This document shows, piece by piece, positions 15,814 to 24,478 of a DNA stretch of 64,000 bases. The position numbers were made by a program, and so were the translations under genes. This stretch comes from Amycolatopsis tucumanensis. Lineage in GTDB: Bacteria > Actinomycetota > Actinomycetes > Mycobacteriales > Pseudonocardiaceae. Below the pieces are notes generated by a model. The model saw only the letters and a program-made list of their open reading frames with translations, did not search any database and was not told where the DNA came from. Numbering within the stretch: position 1 is the stretch's first letter; each line of letters starts with the position of its first letter. Location: assembly GCF_021654135.1 (NCBI RefSeq), contig NZ_JAKGSD010000006.1, forward strand, positions 157,523-221,522. The letters run 5' to 3'.

Positions 15814-18026
15814 GCCCGGTCCAGCTGGCGTTCAAGGTTCTGCGGGCGGACCGGCGGACCAGGACCGCCACCCTGCTCACCGCGGTGGGGGTCGCGGTGG
15901 CCACGGGTCTGGTCCTGTTGCTGCTGAGCCTGCCGTACGCGACGCAGGCCCGCGCCGAGCGCGCGGTGTGGCAGGAGCAGTACGGCTCCCGTGACGGCGG
16001 CACGCCGACCCTGTCGATCTCGTCGAGCGCCGACTACTTCGATGGCAGGCGGATCGACCGCGTGGACGTGGCCCAGCTCGCCAACGGGGTCGCGTTGCCC
16101 GCCGGGGTGCCGAAGTTCCCGGCGCCCGGCGAGGTGCTGGTGTCGCCGGAGTTGTACCAGGCGATGAACCGGCTGCCCGCCTCGCAGCTGGCCGACCGGT
16201 TCCCCGGCAAGGTGGTGGGCACCCTCGGCGAGGACGCCCTGCGGTTCCCGGACCAGCTCGTCGCGCTGGTCGGGCACACCCCGGAGACGATGCCGGCGAA
16301 CGCGAACGAGCGGAACGGGTTCGTGCCGCCGTCGGAGGCGAGGGTGGACGCGCTGCTCACCCTGCTGGCCGGGGTCGGGGTCGTGGTGCTGCTGGTGCCG
16401 AGCCTGGTGCTGGTGGCCTCCTCGGCGCGGCTCATCGCGGCCCGCCGCGAGCAGCGGCTGGCGGCCCTGCGCCTGGCCGGCGCGACACCGGGACAGGTCG
16501 TGTCGATCACCGCGGCCGAGACCGGGATCGCCGCGGTCACGGGCGCGCTGCTCGGCTGGGCGATCAGCCCGCTGCTGTGGTCGCTGGCCCGGCTGGTGCC
16601 GTGGGACGGCGGCACCTGGCTCGCCGGTGACTTCCGCGTGCCGATCGGGCTGACCGTGTTCGTGCTGGTCGCGGTGCCCGCGCTGGTGCTGCTGGCCGCC
16701 GTGCTCGGGCTGCGGCGGGTGGTGAGCAACCCGGTCGGGGCGGTCGTGCAGCACACGCCGAAGCCGTTGCGTTGGTGGCGCCTGCTCTCGCTGCCGGCGA
16801 CCGCGTTGTTCTTCTTCTTCGCGATCGAGCAGGGCGACGACGTCAACCTGATCCTGCTCGGGCTCGCGCTGATGATCGCCTCGGCGATGCTGGTAGGGCC
16901 GTACGTGACGGCGGTGATCGGCGGGTTCTTCGTGAGCCGCTGGCGCAAGCCGTCCGCGTTGCTGGCCGGGCGCCGGCTGCGCAACGACCCGCGCGGCGCC
17001 TACCGCGCTTCGGCCGGGGTCGTGCTCGCCGTGTTCACCGGGTCGATGGCGCTGACGCTGATGCCCAGCTTCGACGCGATGACCGGTGGCGGCGGGACCT
17101 ACCGCGACTCGGTGCTGTCGGTGGACACCTCCGGGGAACGGGCGGGGACGATCGCCGCACAGGCCAACGCGACGCTGGAGCGCTACAACCTGCCCGCCCG
17201 CGCGGTGTCGATGCCGGAGGTGACGCTGAAGTCGGTGAACGGCTCCACCTACACCGGCGTGGTCGTCCCCTGCGCGGACGCGGTCAAGGTCTTCCGCGTG
17301 CAGGCCGCCTGCACCGGGCCGGGGATCTACAGCACCCACGACCTGGAGCTCGGCGGCTTCCGGGTGGCAGGCGACTACGACGCCGAAGGCGTGCCGTTCG
17401 CCGCGGGCACCGCGGTCAAGCCGATGACGCAGACCGACGACGACGGGTACGCGCCGCTGATCATCGACCCGGCCGTCATGCCGGCCGGAGTGGTGCCGTC
17501 GTACTCGCGGGTCGCCGTCGACACCACGCCGGCCGACCGCGAGCTGGTGCGCACCGCGCTGGTCGGCGCGGCCGGCGGCGAAAGCGTGTACAGCCGGGAG
17601 CTGTACCTGGACGGCCAGCGCGACCAGCTGGACGACCTGCGGCGCGTCACCGTCATCGGGGTGACGGTCGCGGCGATCCTGGCCGGGTGCAGCGCGGCGA
17701 TCGCGACCGCCGGATCGGTGATGGACCGGCGCCGCACGTTCGGGGCGCTGATGGCGGCCGGCACGCCGACCCGGGTGCTGTCCAGGGCGCTGCGGATGGA
17801 GGCCGCGCTGCCCGCGCTGGTCGCCACGATCGGGTCCGGGCTGCTGGGAATGATCGCGGGCCTCGGGTTGTTCTCGATCATTCAGGAATCCCAGAACGCC
17901 TCGGCGGTGATCAGCCCGTGGCTGGTCGCGCCGGTGGTGCTCGGGTTCGCCGTGGCGGTGCTCGCCGCGTCGGTCTGCACCCCGGCCCTGAACCGGGTGC
18001 GCGCGGAACCGCTGGCCGACGAATGA
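15810..18026 (+). CDS. FtsX-like ABC transporter permease
   Basis: 738 residues, starting GTG within the ATPase stop (GTGA overlap). It has an N-terminal membrane segment near residues 20-45, an extracellular region, then a first FtsX module (LLTLLAGVGVVVLLVPSLVL, with the ARREQRLAALRLAGAT coupling helix), several further segments, a second large extracellular domain (about 420-590, with two Cys in the VPCADAVKV and QAACTGPG segments) and a closing FtsX module (RVTVIGVTVAAILAG, MDRRRTFGALMAAGTPTRVL). It forms a complete transporter with the preceding gene. Family members move lipids, peptides or antibiotics out of the membrane, or transmit force; the substrate is unknown. Confidence 0.88.
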   Translation: MSPVQLAFKVLRADRRTRTATLLTAVGVAVATGLVLLLLSLPYATQARAERAVWQEQYGSRDGGTPTLSISSSADYFDGRRIDRVDVAQLANGVALPAGVPKFPAPGEVLVSPELYQAMNRLPASQLADRFPGKVVGTLGEDALRFPDQLVALVGHTPETMPANANERNGFVPPSEARVDALLTLLAGVGVVVLLVPSLVLVASSARLIAARREQRLAALRLAGATPGQVVSITAAETGIAAVTGALLGWAISPLLWSLARLVPWDGGTWLAGDFRVPIGLTVFVLVAVPALVLLAAVLGLRRVVSNPVGAVVQHTPKPLRWWRLLSLPATALFFFFAIEQGDDVNLILLGLALMIASAMLVGPYVTAVIGGFFVSRWRKPSALLAGRRLRNDPRGAYRASAGVVLAVFTGSMALTLMPSFDAMTGGGGTYRDSVLSVDTSGERAGTIAAQANATLERYNLPARAVSMPEVTLKSVNGSTYTGVVVPCADAVKVFRVQAACTGPGIYSTHDLELGGFRVAGDYDAEGVPFAAGTAVKPMTQTDDDGYAPLIIDPAVMPAGVVPSYSRVAVDTTPADRELVRTALVGAAGGESVYSRELYLDGQRDQLDDLRRVTVIGVTVAAILAGCSAAIATAGSVMDRRRTFGALMAAGTPTRVLSRALRMEAALPALVATIGSGLLGMIAGLGLFSIIQESQNASAVISPWLVAPVVLGFAVAVLAASVCTPALNRVRAEPLADE

Positions 18027-18032
18027 GCTGGT

Positions 18033-18065
18033 CCGGCCGCCCCTCGTCGGGGGAGGGGCGGCCGG
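18033..18065. terminator. Bidirectional hairpin terminator
   Basis: Inverted repeat with 12-13 bp arms (CCGGCCGCCCCT at 18033-18044 and its complement at 18054-18065) and a short loop, filling the 39 bases between the convergent ABC permease and trmB stops. Confidence 0.8.
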
Positions 18066-18764
18066 TCAGCCCACGCGTTCGAAGATCAGGTCCCGGCTGA
18101 TCCGGCCCTCCTGGTCGGCCCGATGCTCGAACTTGGTGACGGGCCGCCAGCTCGGCCGCGGCGCCCAGTCGTCGAAGCGGTTGCGCAGCGCGGGCTCGGC
18201 GGAGCACACCTCGAGCATCTGCTCGGCGTAGTGCTCCCAGTCGGTGGCCATGTGCAGGATCCCGCCCGGCGCCAGCCGCGACGCCACCAGCTTGACGAAG
18301 TCCGGCTGCACCAGCCGGCGCTTGTGGTGGCGCTTCTTCGGCCACGGGTCCGGGAAGAAGATCCGCACCCCGGACAGCGAGTCCGGCTCGATGTGCTCCT
18401 TCAGCGCGATCACCGCGTCGCCGTGCAGCAGGCGCAGGTTCTCCAGGCCGAGCCGCTCGGCGCGCAGCATCAGCTGCCCGAGACCGGCCTCGTACACCTC
18501 GACCGCGACGTAGTTGACCTCCGGCTCGGCGGCCGCGAGCTGCGCGGTCGTCTCACCCATGCCGGAACCGATCTCCAGCAGCACCGGAGCCGGGCGGCCG
18601 AACCACCCGGCGAAGTCGATCGGACCGGGCGGCAGGTCGGCCACCCTGCGCCCGATGTCCGCCCACTGGCGCTCCCAGGCACGCTGCTGGCCGACCGTCA
18701 TCCGGCCGCCACGCTGCACGTATGAAACGACACTCCGCAGGCGGGGTTCGTGCTCGCTCTCCAC
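18066..18764 (-). CDS. trmB: tRNA (guanine(46)-N7)-methyltransferase
   Basis: 232 residues. It transfers a methyl group from S-adenosylmethionine to N7 of G46 in the tRNA variable loop. LLEIGSGMGE (about 62-71) is the SAM-binding motif. The family signature FFPDPWPKKRHHKRR (136-150) and PGGILHMATDWEHYAE are both present, as is the closing TKFEHRADQEGR. Length is normal for TrmB. It is monocistronic, with its own terminator shared with the ABC permease. The start codon at 18764 could be one of several; an N-terminal extension before RSVVSYVQRGGR is common in actinobacteria. Confidence 0.95.
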   Translation of the reverse strand: MESEHEPRLRSVVSYVQRGGRMTVGQQRAWERQWADIGRRVADLPPGPIDFAGWFGRPAPVLLEIGSGMGETTAQLAAAEPEVNYVAVEVYEAGLGQLMLRAERLGLENLRLLHGDAVIALKEHIEPDSLSGVRIFFPDPWPKKRHHKRRLVQPDFVKLVASRLAPGGILHMATDWEHYAEQMLEVCSAEPALRNRFDDWAPRPSWRPVTKFEHRADQEGRISRDLIFERVG

Positions 18765-18795
18765 CCGCCCAAGTTAGCTGCCGTCCCTGATGCGG

Positions 18796-18989
18796 CCTGC
18801 GTGGCGGTGCGGGTAGCGGCCCCTCCCGCCAGCCCGCCACCGCCCTCAACGGACACGCTTACGCGTGACAGCCTCGGTCAAGGCGGCCCCTGGCTGCGGG
18901 ATCGCCTCCTCATGAATCCCCGACCACCACCCCTGGTGGACGCGCTCCGCGCGGCTATGCCCGTTCAAACCCGCGGCGGTGCCGGCTGC
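18796..18989. repeat. Dispersed intergenic repeat, copy 1
   Basis: The 269-base stretch 18765-19033 has no gene. It contains blocks also found at 46291-46410: CCTGCGTGGCGGTGCGGGT (18796-18814, one mismatch), the identical GACGCGCTCCGCGCGGCT (18939-18956) and the identical AACCCGCGGCGGTGCCGGCT (within 18968-18989), with matching spacing of the last two blocks. Copy 1 has about 80 extra bases inside. Confidence 0.7.
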
Positions 18990-19033
18990 CCGAGTGGTGC
19001 AAGCGGCTCCGCCACTTCTCCAGAGGAAAGCCC

Positions 19034-19597
19034 CTAGCGGACGGCCTCGAACTCCCCCAACCGGGAGCGCAGGCCGCCGACCCCGTTCACGGCGATCGGC
19101 GACGGCGTCGTGCCGGTGTGGGCCGGCAACACGTCGATCCACCCGTCGTGGCGGCTGGTGGTCAGGATCGTGGTGGGGATCTTGTGCCCGGAGCGCCCGT
19201 TCTCCGACGGCATGAACTCCCAGTACCCGGATTCGCCGTCCGCGGCCCACGGCACGTACTCCCAGCCGGGGCGCCGGGACAGCAGCTGCGCCACCCGGTC
19301 CTCGATGCGGAAACCGGTCTCCCGCGAGTCCAGCCTGCCCTCCGCGAGGGCCCGCAGCCACCAGGGCGCCGGGATCATCTCGCCCCGGGCGCTCACGGCG
19401 CGGAACAACGCCAGCACTTCGGCTTCGGCGGCGCGGTGGATCCACGCGCGCCGGATCTCCGCCGGTCTCGTCGCGGTGGCCACGATCCGGGGCAACTCCA
19501 CGGCCTGCGACCATTCGAGCGCGTCGAGCGGTTCCAGAGCGGGCGGATGCGCGACGGCGCGCGGGGCGGCGATTTCCTGATCAATATCCACCGTCAA
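19034..19597 (-). CDS. Hypothetical protein of unknown family
   Basis: 187 residues, not recognised. It has no signal peptide or membrane helix. Compositionally it looks real: codon third positions are G/C-rich and there is a good GGAGGTG Shine-Dalgarno sequence ahead of a TTG at 19597 (a GTG at 19591 is the alternative). Sequence features are a helical N-terminal half (LPRIVATATRPAEIRRAWIHRAAEAE), a central PAPWWLRALAEGR and a beta-rich C-terminal half (WEFMPSENGRSGHK, ILTTSRHDGWIDVLPAHTG). It stands alone between trmB and an ABC exporter, with about 180 bases upstream containing AT-rich sequence. Confidence 0.55.
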   Translation of the reverse strand: MTVDIDQEIAAPRAVAHPPALEPLDALEWSQAVELPRIVATATRPAEIRRAWIHRAAEAEVLALFRAVSARGEMIPAPWWLRALAEGRLDSRETGFRIEDRVAQLLSRRPGWEYVPWAADGESGYWEFMPSENGRSGHKIPTTILTTSRHDGWIDVLPAHTGTTPSPIAVNGVGGLRSRLGEFEAVR

Positions 19598-19779
19598 GGG
19601 TCACCTCCGTGGAGTCGCCTGACGTGGTGATTCCAGAATGCCTGGTCAGAGGCGGTGCGTCCGCTTCCTGTGAGGGCGACCACAGGTGCTTTACGCGGTA
19701 TTAACCCAGGGGTCGTAACAGCATCATCCGATTAATCGATTCGACCTTTCCGAAGGTCGCCGGATGCACTACAGGCGAA

Positions 19780-19815
19780 GGCCCGGGCCACCCCCCGAAT
19801 TCGGTGGCCCGGGCC
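19780..19815 (-). terminator. Hairpin terminator downstream of the ABC-2 exporter operon
   Basis: Perfect 13-bp arms (19780-19792, 19803-19815) with a 10-base loop, 55 bases after the permease stop. A second smaller hairpin (CGACCTT-TCCG-AAGGTCG, 19742-19759) follows 20 bases further on the same strand. Confidence 0.7.
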
Positions 19816-19870
19816 GTTCTTCTTCCCCGTGCTCCGGTCCCCACCGGAGCGTTCCTGTGGTGGTCTTCGC

Positions 19871-20644
19871 TCAGGCGTCGCGCTTGCGAGCCGTGGCGAC
19901 CGCGATGGCCAGCAGCCCGACGGCGACCGCCGCGAAGTAGGCCAGCGACCAGCCCTGCGACAGCACCGCGGTGGACATCGGCGCGCCCGCGTCGACGTTG
20001 CGGCCCATGTTCGACGCGCCGTCGCCGGTGAGGAACTTGTTGGCGACGTTGAACGGCAGCCACTGGTAGATGTCGTCGCCGATGCTCGGGATGAGCCGGA
20101 TCAGGTCCTCGACCGCGAGCGCGTAGATCAGCAGCAGCGCGATGGCGCCGGCGCTGTGGCGGAGCAGGATGCCCACGGCCACCGCGATCACCGCGGCGAG
20201 CGCGTAGACCGCGCCGACCCCGGCCACGTTGATCCAGTCTGCGCCGGTGTCCAGCGCGAGCGGGGCGTTCGGCTTGAGCAGCAGCGCCAGCGCCCACGAG
20301 CCGAACGCGCTCAGCTCGCCGATGACCAGTGCGACCAGTGCGACCACTGTCGTCTTCGCGACCAGTGCGGCGGCCCGGTTGGGCACCGCCTGGAAGGTCG
20401 TGCGGATCGTGCCGAAGCGGTACTCGGTGGTGACCGCGAGAGCGGCCAGCACCATGATCACGGCCATGCCGAAGCTGTAGCCGAACTGGGTCGAGGCGAC
20501 GGTGGCGGTGAACTCGCCCCCGTCGTCGGCGTTGCCGACGACCAGGGCGGAGAACCCGATCGTGGTGGCCAGGGCCACCAGTGCGCACCACCACGGCGAG
20601 CGGGTGGTGAACAGTTTCATCCGTTCCACGGCAAGCAAAGTCAT
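19871..20644 (-). CDS. ABC-2 type transporter permease
   Basis: 257 residues with six hydrophobic segments: near 20-38, 55-75, 100-125, 145-165, 165-185 and 232-250. The conserved TTEYRFGTIRTTFQAVPNR after TM2 is the ABC-2 permease coupling region. It acts with the ATPase encoded 16 bases upstream. Such two-gene exporters in actinomycetes move drugs, lipids or peptides outward; the substrate is unknown. Confidence 0.85.
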   Translation of the reverse strand: MTLLAVERMKLFTTRSPWWCALVALATTIGFSALVVGNADDGGEFTATVASTQFGYSFGMAVIMVLAALAVTTEYRFGTIRTTFQAVPNRAAALVAKTTVVALVALVIGELSAFGSWALALLLKPNAPLALDTGADWINVAGVGAVYALAAVIAVAVGILLRHSAGAIALLLIYALAVEDLIRLIPSIGDDIYQWLPFNVANKFLTGDGASNMGRNVDAGAPMSTAVLSQGWSLAYFAAVAVGLLAIAVATARKRDA

Positions 20645-20660
20645 GATGTTCGCGTCTCCC

Positions 20661-21593
20661 CTAGTTCGCCGGCTCGAGAGCGTGCCGGGCTTCGGTCTCC
20701 AGACCGGTGTGGTACTCCACGGAATCGCCCGTGATCTGCATGAACGCCTGCTCCAGCGAACCCGTCTGCGGGCTCAGCTCGTGCAGCACGATGCCGTTGC
20801 TCGCGGCCAGCTCGCCGATCTTGTCGCTGTCCAAACCGGACACCAGGATGCCGTCGTCGGTGTCGGTGGCGCTGTCGGCGGGCAGCAGCGAGCGCAGCTT
20901 CGCCAGCTGCGGGCTGCGCACCTTGACGGTGTTCTCGCTGGCCCTGGCCACGAACTCCTTCGTGGTGCTCTGCGAGATCAGCTTGCCCTTGCCGATGACC
21001 ACGAGGTTGGAGGCGGTCAGCGCCATCTCCGACAGCAGGTGGCTGGAGACGAAGACGGTGCGGCCCTCGTCGGCGAGGCGGTGCATGAACTTGCGGATCC
21101 AGAGGATGCCCTCCGGGTCGAGGCCGTTGACCGGCTCGTCGAACAGCAGCACCTCCGGGTCGCCGAGCAGTGCCGCGGCGATCCCCAGCCGCTGCGACAT
21201 GCCCAGCGAGAACCCGCCTGCGCGCTTGCCCGCGACGCTGGTCAGGCCGACGATGTCCAGCACCTCTTCGACGCGGCGCGCCGGGATGTGGTTGGACTTC
21301 GCCATCCAGGCCAGGTGCGCTCGCGCCGAGCGGTTCGGGTGCACCCACTTGGCGTCGAGCAGCGCGCCGACGGTCCGAAGTGGATTCTTCAGTTCCGTGT
21401 AACGCTTTCCGCCGATGGTCACCTGGCCGCTCGTCGGATTGTCCAGGCCCAGGATCATCCGCATGGTGGTCGATTTCCCGGCGCCGTTCGGACCGAGGAA
21501 ACCGGTCACCTCGCCGGGGGCGACGTCGAATGACAGATCGTTGACGGCGAGCGTTTTTCCGTAGTGTTTGGTGAGGCCCCGTGCCTCTATCAT
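20661..21593 (-). CDS. ABC-2 transporter ATP-binding protein
   Basis: 310 residues, DrrA-like class. Walker A GPNGAGKST (34-42), a modified signature FSLGMSQRLGIA (S-L-G-M instead of LSGGQ, usual in this class), Walker B VLLFDEPVNGLDP and switch region VFVSSHLLSEM. The C-terminal 80 residues form an accessory domain typical of this class. First gene of the two-gene exporter operon; the ATG follows GGGGAGCAACC. A regulator is not adjacent. Confidence 0.9.
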   Translation of the reverse strand: MIEARGLTKHYGKTLAVNDLSFDVAPGEVTGFLGPNGAGKSTTMRMILGLDNPTSGQVTIGGKRYTELKNPLRTVGALLDAKWVHPNRSARAHLAWMAKSNHIPARRVEEVLDIVGLTSVAGKRAGGFSLGMSQRLGIAAALLGDPEVLLFDEPVNGLDPEGILWIRKFMHRLADEGRTVFVSSHLLSEMALTASNLVVIGKGKLISQSTTKEFVARASENTVKVRSPQLAKLRSLLPADSATDTDDGILVSGLDSDKIGELAASNGIVLHELSPQTGSLEQAFMQITGDSVEYHTGLETEARHALEPAN

Positions 21594-21812
21594 GGTTGCT
21601 CCCCTGTGCTGGTCAAAAGCCTGTTGTTCCCCGTGCGGCTCTCATGCTGACCGATCGGGGCACGCGTGCGCGTCATCCTGTGGTTCGAACTTCCCACCCG
21701 ACTGCGGTAGTAGCCTCCCGCGATTCGCGTGCGCACGGGATCGGTGATGACCCTGAATCGCCCCTGAGCTTCGGGGCCCGATTTTGTCGGGGTCGGGCGT
21801 TATCGTGCCCGC

Positions 21813-22721
21813 ATGACGGCGAAGACGGTGCTGGTGACGGGCGCGACCAGGGGGTGCGGTCGCGCGATCGCGGTGGAGCTCGGCCGGGGTGGGGCGACGG
21901 TGTACGTCACCGGACGTACGACCCGCGAGTCGTCGTCGCCGATGAAGCGGTCGGAGACGATCGAGGAGACGGCCGAGCTGGTGGACGCGGCGGGCGGCCG
22001 GGGCGTTCCGGTGCGGTGCGACTTCACGTCGGTGGCGGACGTGGACGCGCTGCGGGACCGGGTCGAGGCGGAGTCCGGCGGCCTGGACGTCCTGGTCGAC
22101 GACGTCTGGGGTGGTGACCCGTTCGTCGACTTCGAGCGGCCGTACTGGGAGTCCAGCCTGGACGACGCGCTGACCCTGGTGCACAACGCGCTGGACACAC
22201 ACCTGATCGCGCTGCACCGGCTGTTGCCGCTGGTGGTGCGGCGCCTCGGCGGTTTCGTGATCGAGGTGACCGACGGCGACGACGACGAGTACGTGGGCGC
22301 GGGCATCCCGTACTACCTGGCGAAGTGCGGGGTGCGGGCGCTCGGCAGGGCGCTGGGCGCGGAGCTGGCGGCGAAGGGGTGCGTCGGCCTGTCGGTCACG
22401 CCCGGTTTCCTCCGCTCCGAGGCGATGCTGGACCTGTTCGGCGTCGCGGAGCCGAACTGGCGCGACGCGGTGACCGGCGCGGGCGGCCCGGACTTCGCGA
22501 TCTCGGAGACGCCGTACTACCTGGCGCGTGGGGTGGCCGCGCTGGTGAACGACCCGGACGCGGCCCGTTTCGCCGGCCGCACGCTCGCCTCGTGGACGCT
22601 CATGCACGAGTACGACGTCACCGACGTGGACGGCACCCGGCCGGACTGGGGCCGCTGGTACGCGGAGGTCCACAAGGCGGGCCGCAACCCGGCGGAGGTG
22701 GACCCGGCCCCCTACCGGTGA
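21813..22721 (+). CDS. SDR-family oxidoreductase, DHRS1-like divergent member
   Basis: 302 residues, long for a classical SDR. The cofactor loop is TGATRGCGRA (Cys in place of the usual Ile), the NNAG motif is replaced by VDDVWGGD, and the catalytic pair is in YYLAKCGVRAL. GRTTRES after beta-2 favours NADPH. The extended C-terminus (GRTLASWTLMHEYDVTDVDGTRPDWGRWY) matches the DHRS1-like group that acts on carbonyl compounds of unknown identity. It is divergent from the ABC-2 exporter with 219 bases between, in which nothing firm was seen. A small gene follows after 32 bases. Confidence 0.82.
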   Translation: MTAKTVLVTGATRGCGRAIAVELGRGGATVYVTGRTTRESSSPMKRSETIEETAELVDAAGGRGVPVRCDFTSVADVDALRDRVEAESGGLDVLVDDVWGGDPFVDFERPYWESSLDDALTLVHNALDTHLIALHRLLPLVVRRLGGFVIEVTDGDDDEYVGAGIPYYLAKCGVRALGRALGAELAAKGCVGLSVTPGFLRSEAMLDLFGVAEPNWRDAVTGAGGPDFAISETPYYLARGVAALVNDPDAARFAGRTLASWTLMHEYDVTDVDGTRPDWGRWYAEVHKAGRNPAEVDPAPYR

Positions 22722-22753
22722 GAGGATGACCGGCATGACGACCAGAAAGGGCC

Positions 22754-23164
22754 ATGCCGCGTAGGCGCCCCGCACAGCTGCGCACCGGCCGGACGACCTG
22801 GCCGGAGCACCGCCGCATCCCGCAGGTCGGCGGGGTCTCCGCGGGCACCCTGCGCGCGATCGCCCACCTGGAACGCACCCGGCTGCACCCAGGCGCTGTC
22901 GCCGAGGCGGTGGCCGGCTGGTCCCGGTTCGTGCACGGCGCGGCCCGGCGCTTCGACGGCTACGCCCCCGAAGACTGCCCCTGCCCCGGCTGCCAGTGGG
23001 ACGACCCGGTCGTGCGCCGGAAGACGCTGGCGGCGGTGCTGGCCGCACTGCCCGGTAGGGCGGCGCGTGAGCTGCGGTCCGTCCTCCGCCCTCTGGACGA
23101 GCGTTATCTGGCGCGCGCGGTGGCTGATCCGGAGTCGTATCGCGTGCGAGTGCTGCTCTTGTGA
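22754..23164 (+). CDS. Small hypothetical protein whose 3' end is duplicated downstream
   Basis: 136 residues, Arg/Ala-rich, with no known family. The N-terminus is very basic (PRRRPAQLRTGRTTW). A cysteine cluster DCPCPGCQWDD near residue 77 could bind metal (inference). The C-terminus (AARELRSVLRPLDERYLARAVADPESY) is helical. The start at 22754 follows AGAAAGGG. The second half of the gene is repeated twice in the following DNA, so the gene has been the source of tandem partial duplications. It may be co-transcribed with the preceding SDR gene. Confidence 0.5.
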   Translation: MPRRRPAQLRTGRTTWPEHRRIPQVGGVSAGTLRAIAHLERTRLHPGAVAEAVAGWSRFVHGAARRFDGYAPEDCPCPGCQWDDPVVRRKTLAAVLAALPGRAARELRSVLRPLDERYLARAVADPESYRVRVLLL

Positions 23165-23587
23165 CGCCACAGGCCGGAACCGTCGAGGACTGCCGCTCGG
23201 CGGGGCTGCCAGTCGAGTGGCGCGGTCGCGCGTCGGAAGGGGTGGCGGCGGTGCTGGCCGCACTGCCCCGTAAGGCGGCGCGTGAGCTGCGGTCCGCCCT
23301 CTGGACGAGCGCTACCTGGCGCGCACCGTCGCTGGTTCGGAGACGCATCGCCTGCGAGCGCTGCTCCTGTGACGCCACAGGCCGGAACCGTCGAGGACTG
23401 CCGCTCGGCGGGGCTGCCAGTCGAGTGGCGCGGTCGCGCGTCGGAAGGGGTGGTGGCGGTGCTGGCCGCACTGCCCCACAAGGCCGCGCGTGAGCTGCGG
23501 TCCGTCCTCCGCCCTCTGGACGAGCGCTACCTGGCGCGCGCGGTGGCCGACCTGGAGTTGTATCGCCTGCGGGTGCTGCTCTTCTGA
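23165..23587. repeat. Two tandem copies of the preceding gene's 3' half
   Basis: Copy 2 ends with its stop-like TGA at 23370-23372 and copy 3 at 23585-23587, against the gene stop at 23162-23164, giving periods of 208 and 215 bases. Copy 2 lacks seven bases (CGTCCTC region) compared with copies 1 and 3. Copies 2 and 3 share long identical blocks, such as GACGCCACAGGCCGGAACCG, showing that they duplicated after the first event. Copy 3 retains a readable tail (LRPLDERYLARAVADLEL). No start codon or promoter suggests expression. Confidence 0.8.
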
Positions 23588-23824
23588 CGCCTCAGGCCGC
23601 ACCGCCGACGGCTGTCCACGGCGGCGACCCACGCGCCGCCCACGCCGGAACCCGATGGCCACCTCGCGCGTGGCCGGCCGCCTCAGTGCGGCCACCGGCA
23701 CGCCGGGGGGTCGCGAGCCGGAGCCGGCTCCGCCGCGCTGGCCCGGACGCGGGCGGCGCCACCCGGCGCCCAACGGCAAGCGATCGGTCGCCCCGAGCCA
23801 GGTGCCCCGCCGGGGCCGCCTCGC
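23588..23824. other. Intergenic stretch without recognisable content
   Basis: GC-rich DNA between the duplicated segment and the convergent response-regulator stop. Long open frames cross it, but they lack a plausible start, known motifs or consistent codon bias. No hairpin was convincingly assigned. Confidence 0.5.
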
Positions 23825-24478
23825 TCAGGCCAACCCGGGCCGGATCAACCCCGTCTCGTAGGCCAGCACCACCGCCTGCACGCGGTCCCGCAGTCCGAGC
23901 TTCGCCAGGATCCGTCCCACGTGCGTCTTCACCGTCGCCTCGGAGAGGAACAGCTTTTCCGCTATCTCCACATTGGACAGGCCCTTCGCGATGAGCACCA
24001 GCACCTCCCGCTCCCGCTCGGTCAGCACGTTCAGCTCGGCCTCGTCGCGCAGGGGGCCGCCGCCGCTCATGAAACGGTCCAGCAGCCGCCGCGTCACCGA
24101 CGGCGACACCACGGCGTCCCCGGACGCCACCGACCGCAGCGCCGACACCAGGTGGTCCGGCGGCGTGTCCTTCAGCAGGAACCCGCTGGCCCCGTTCTGC
24201 AGCGCCGCGTACACGTACTCGTCCAGGTCGAAGGTCGTCATCACCAGCACCCGCGACGTGCCGGCCTCGACGATCCGCTTCGTCGCCTCCACCCCGTCCA
24301 TCACCGGCATCCGCACGTCCATCAACACGACGTCCGGCCGCAGCGAACCGGCCAGTGACACCGCGTCCGCGCCGTTGCCCGCCTCGCCGACCAGGTCGAT
24401 GTCGTCCTGCGCGCCCAGCACCATGCGGAACCCGACCCGCATCAGCTCCTGGTCGTCGACCACCACCACGCGGATCAC
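23825..24478 (-). CDS. NarL/FixJ-type response regulator
   Basis: 217 residues. Receiver domain with DDQ at 8-10, phospho-acceptor Asp54 (VLMDVRMPVMDG) and the Lys in GFLLKDTP. The C-terminal LuxR helix-turn-helix includes LTEREREVLVLIAKGLSNVEIAEKL as two adjoining motif halves. Start GTG at 24478 overlaps the kinase stop by four bases (GTGA). It is a paralogue of the regulator at 12628-13278. No transporter is adjacent, so its regulon cannot be inferred from context. Confidence 0.9.
   Translation of the reverse strand: MIRVVVVDDQELMRVGFRMVLGAQDDIDLVGEAGNGADAVSLAGSLRPDVVLMDVRMPVMDGVEATKRIVEAGTSRVLVMTTFDLDEYVYAALQNGASGFLLKDTPPDHLVSALRSVASGDAVVSPSVTRRLLDRFMSGGGPLRDEAELNVLTEREREVLVLIAKGLSNVEIAEKLFLSEATVKTHVGRILAKLGLRDRVQAVVLAYETGLIRPGLA

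Noticed and set aside
13275..17339. A 1354-codon open frame on the minus strand
   Set aside because: Only the part from 14987 down to 13275 is a real gene (histidine kinase). The rest is antisense to the ABC transporter and low-complexity, as expected from GC-rich third positions.
18960..19020. tRNA-like fragment (CCCGAGTGGTGCAAGCGG)
   Set aside because: It resembles a serine/leucine tRNA D-arm, but no acceptor stem, anticodon loop or T-loop sequence could be paired around it. It is part of the dispersed repeat region.
23490..23861. Possible 123-residue gene after the duplicated segment
   Set aside because: Starts inside a repeat copy, low-complexity Arg/Pro/Gly composition, no ribosome-binding site, and overlaps the convergent response-regulator stop.
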